From Mycobacterium pseudokansasii (GTDB taxonomy: Bacteria > Actinomycetota > Actinomycetes > Mycobacteriales > Mycobacteriaceae), in contig NZ_UPHU01000001.1 of the NCBI RefSeq assembly GCF_900566075.1, positions 3,286,001 to 3,350,000 of the forward strand: 64,000 bases of DNA. Direction: 5' to 3'. The notes beneath the pieces are model-generated. The model was not told where the DNA came from and ran no database searches. It saw only the letters and a list, made by a program, of their open reading frames with translations. Both the position numbers and the translations under genes were made by a program. Positions 62,300-64,000 of this stretch are shown one piece after another; the stretch's first letter is position 1; each line of letters begins with the position of its first letter.

Positions 62300-62701
62300 T
62301 TAAGCCTGTCCGGTCACGGACGGGTCGATGAGGCTACGAAAACGTTCCGCCGGGTAGACGGTGGCGCCTAACTGCCGGACCCGGTCGGTCAACGCCTTGT
62401 CCGACGTCACTACTGCAATCGCATCCGGTTGGGCGTCGGCTTGCACCAGCCGGACGATCTCGTCGTCAGCCGAGTTGGCAGCCGCTTTGGGCGCATACGC
62501 CACCTCGACCGCCGAGGAGCGGATAGGCCTGGACGGTGGTCGCTCGAACACCACGGTCACCGCGTTACCGTGCCGGCCACGCTCGTCAGCGGCCCACCGG
62601 TCCAGCTTGTCCACCAGCGCGACCATGGCGCCGTGACGGTCCTTCCACCAACCGTCGGGGCGACTCCCGATCACGTTCATACCGTCGACGATCCAACGCA
62701 C
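62300..62701 (-). CDS. NYN domain (YacP/PIN-like) putative RNase
   Basis: A 133-residue NYN-type protein. MRWIVDGMNVIGSRPDGWWKDR is the first acidic motif (VDGMNV), DDEIVRLVQADAQPD the second and VVTSDKALTDRVRQLGATVYP the last conserved Asp and Gly/Val region. This fold is typical of YacP-like RNases. The start is GTG 62701. It is convergent with tpx (47 bp) and follows the 62729 gene on the same strand by 28 bp. Confidence 0.88.
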   Translation of the reverse strand: MRWIVDGMNVIGSRPDGWWKDRHGAMVALVDKLDRWAADERGRHGNAVTVVFERPPSRPIRSSAVEVAYAPKAAANSADDEIVRLVQADAQPDAIAVVTSDKALTDRVRQLGATVYPAERFRSLIDPSVTGQA

Positions 62702-62728
62702 ACCTCACCGTACGATGCGAGATCCTGG

Positions 62729-63010
62729 CTAGAACCACCAGCGTTTCCGGTATTTTCGGTTGATCTCTTTCCGGAACCTCTCCACGTGCTGCTCAGCGGC
62801 TGCCGATTCCAGCGACCCAAGAGCGTTGACCACCTCCAGGTGCGAAAGAATGAGCAGGCCGTTCAACTGCTTGAGTCGTTCCGGGTTGTTCGCCAGCGAC
62901 TCCTGGTCATCGATGTAGATGAGCAAGAAGTCGCGCAGCGCCTGGCTGCCGGTCATCCGCTCCGGGATTTTCATCTCCCGCAAGATGGTGGCCATGTCCG
63001 GGTTGGTCAC
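62729..63010 (-). CDS. Small hypothetical helical protein
   Basis: A 93-residue protein, probably starting at GTG 63010 (TNPDMATILREMKIPERMTG) rather than the longer open frame to 63121, whose first 37 residues are low-quality. It is charged and helical (NNPERLKQLNGLLILSHLEVVN), ends EINRKYRKRWWF and has no known domain. It stands between the NYN gene (28 bp downstream) and the PE35-like gene. Function unknown. Confidence 0.65.
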   Translation of the reverse strand: MTNPDMATILREMKIPERMTGSQALRDFLLIYIDDQESLANNPERLKQLNGLLILSHLEVVNALGSLESAAAEQHVERFRKEINRKYRKRWWF

Positions 63011-63198
63011 TACGCCCTCTCTTTCGCTTCCTGCGCTACCACGGGACAGCGCAAGCGTAGGAGATGCGGGCCGCGGTTCGGCGGTGCGCCGCAGACAGAA
63101 CCGTGATGTTCGGCTGTTCACTACCGCATGCAGGCGGTCGTGCGCTCACCGTGGATGCACGGTTCAGCTAGCGGACAACTGCCGGACGGGGAGGTCTG

Positions 63199-63843
63199 TC
63201 AGGCCAGGCGTTCACCGGATTGCGCGTCGGGCTGCTCGTCGCGTTCGCGTTCGTCCTGATCCGCGGGTCCGGTAGCTGACGTCAGTCCTGCTTTGGAGGC
63301 ACCGCCGGCCGGTGCGCCGCCGCCCATTCCGCTGCTGAGCGGGGCTGCGCCACTCATCGCAGATGATCCGGCATTGGCGACGGTCGACGCCATCGGCGAG
63401 GATGACGCTTCCACCATCTGCGACATAAGCGGGGTGCGCGCCACCGATTCAGCCGCTGCCTGAACTGCGCCGGGGCCCATGAGTCCCGGGCCAAGCGTTG
63501 CGCCGGAGCCACCGGCGGCCGAGTGGGATATCGCCGCACCACGGAAGGCCAGGGCGTCGGCGGCGCTGTCGTCGGCGTCACCGTACATCCGGGCGATGTT
63601 GGTCAACGCCGAGCCGGTCCGCATCAGCTCTTCTTGAGCCGCTACGTTGGACGCCAACATCGAGGCAGCCTCCTGCGCAAACGCCATCACCGCCTGCGCC
63701 GAGACCTCTTCAGCGCCGGCTGGGATCAGTCCGGTCAGCACCGTCATCGCCGCTGTGCTGCCCGCGCCTATGCCCTGGTTGCCAATGTCGACCAACTGCG
63801 AACCAATATCGCCTGCCGACGGGTCGTGTGACATGGTGTCCAT
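63199..63843 (-). CDS. PE35-like protein with C-terminal extension
   Basis: A 214-residue protein starting MDTMSHDPSAGDIGSQLVDI. The first 100 residues strongly resemble PE35 (Rv3872): GSTAAMTVLTGLIPAGAEEVSAQA is near-identical in style to PE35 GSTALTSVTGLVPAGADEVSAQA. The type VII export motif YxxxD/E is present in MYGDADD. A 110-residue Ala/Gly/Ser-rich extension (GGSGATLGPGLMGPGA, GGGAPAGGASKAGL) ends in a charged tail (DQDERERDEQPDAQ). No PPE68-type or ESX gene is visible next to it. ATG 63843 has an aggag upstream. Confidence 0.83.
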   Translation of the reverse strand: MDTMSHDPSAGDIGSQLVDIGNQGIGAGSTAAMTVLTGLIPAGAEEVSAQAVMAFAQEAASMLASNVAAQEELMRTGSALTNIARMYGDADDSAADALAFRGAAISHSAAGGSGATLGPGLMGPGAVQAAAESVARTPLMSQMVEASSSPMASTVANAGSSAMSGAAPLSSGMGGGAPAGGASKAGLTSATGPADQDERERDEQPDAQSGERLA

Positions 63844-64000
63844 TTGCCTGCTGCTCCTATGTATTTGTGCGCGGACAGGACCGTGGTCGTGACCACCTAG
63901 CAATTCAACGATCAGCGGGGCCCGTGGCGCGGCTGCCGCCGCAAACTCCGGTACAGCTGCGCTGCACGATTGTTCAATTCTACGGCCTCGTGGAGCCCTA
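63844..64000. other. Intergenic end of the window
   Basis: The last 157 bp hold no recognisable gene apart from the promoter and leader of the PE35-like gene. Confidence 0.4.

Noticed and set aside
1..64000. tRNA or rRNA genes
   Set aside because: Reading both strands I found no convincing cloverleaf or rRNA-like segment; a dedicated scan would be needed to exclude all.

Overview
The window is GC-rich actinobacterial DNA and almost certainly comes from a slow-growing Mycobacterium. It carries an MPTR-type PPE gene, a PE35-like protein, a DUF222/HNH (13E12-type) gene and many exported Ala/Pro/Gly-rich proteins. Its backbone follows, from memory, the M. tuberculosis order Rv1895 to Rv1932: alcohol dehydrogenase, methyltransferase, dtd, UPF0045, macro domain, cinA, nanT, Rv1903, Rv1904, aao, Rv1906c, PEBP protein, fadB5, Rv1913, aceA, PPE, Rv1919c, Rv1920, Rv1922, lipD, Rv1924c, fadD31, Rv1930c, Rv1931c, tpx. 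No species can be assigned from the sequence alone.

Layout. 1-14.4 kb: the end of a flavin monooxygenase, then the Rv1895-Rv1906c block with extra genes (collagen-like protein, amidohydrolase, enoyl-CoA hydratase, nitroreductase/SRPBCC pair, AhpD-like protein). 14.9-17.8 kb: an acyl-CoA synthetase between two paralogous uncharacterised genes, one broken by an amber codon and one by a frameshift. 17.8-24.1 kb: nitronate monooxygenase, a DUF732 exported protein, the remnant of a phytoene-dehydrogenase-like oxidoreductase, a PEBP protein, fadB5 and a metallo-hydrolase; katG-furA, expected here, is absent. 24.2-31.5 kb: a full-length isocitrate lyase 2 and a 1652-residue PPE protein with four in-frame minisatellites. 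31.9-35.1 kb: a nested transposon, an IS1380-family element inserted into the fifth codon of an IS256-family transposase, both with intact target duplications. 35.3-48.7 kb: lipoproteins, an LLM oxidoreductase, an acyltransferase, two beta-lactamase-fold hydrolases, a two-gene unit encoding a large possibly TULIP-like protein, an APH-like kinase, an AtoE transporter and FadD31.

48.7-64 kb: a DUF222/HNH gene broken by an opal codon, a type I sulfatase next to a GAP (sulfolipid-addressing) membrane protein and a BASS transporter, a Prx6-type peroxiredoxin, a group of small hypothetical genes, an SDR remnant, the DJ-1/GlxA pair, tpx, a NYN-domain protein and a PE35-like protein with a long C-terminal extension.

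Recurrent themes are lipid and acyl-CoA metabolism (FadD-type ligases, FadB5, AceA, acyltransferase, crotonase), peroxide defence (Tpx, Prx6, AhpD-like) and exported surface proteins. Gene decay is frequent: at least five coding sequences are broken by single changes or deletions, and a sixth (the IS256 transposase) by insertion. The less ordinary objects are the nested IS, the collagen-like protein with an overlapping leader ORF, the 114-aa/767-aa pair, the PE35-like fusion and the broken paralogue pair.
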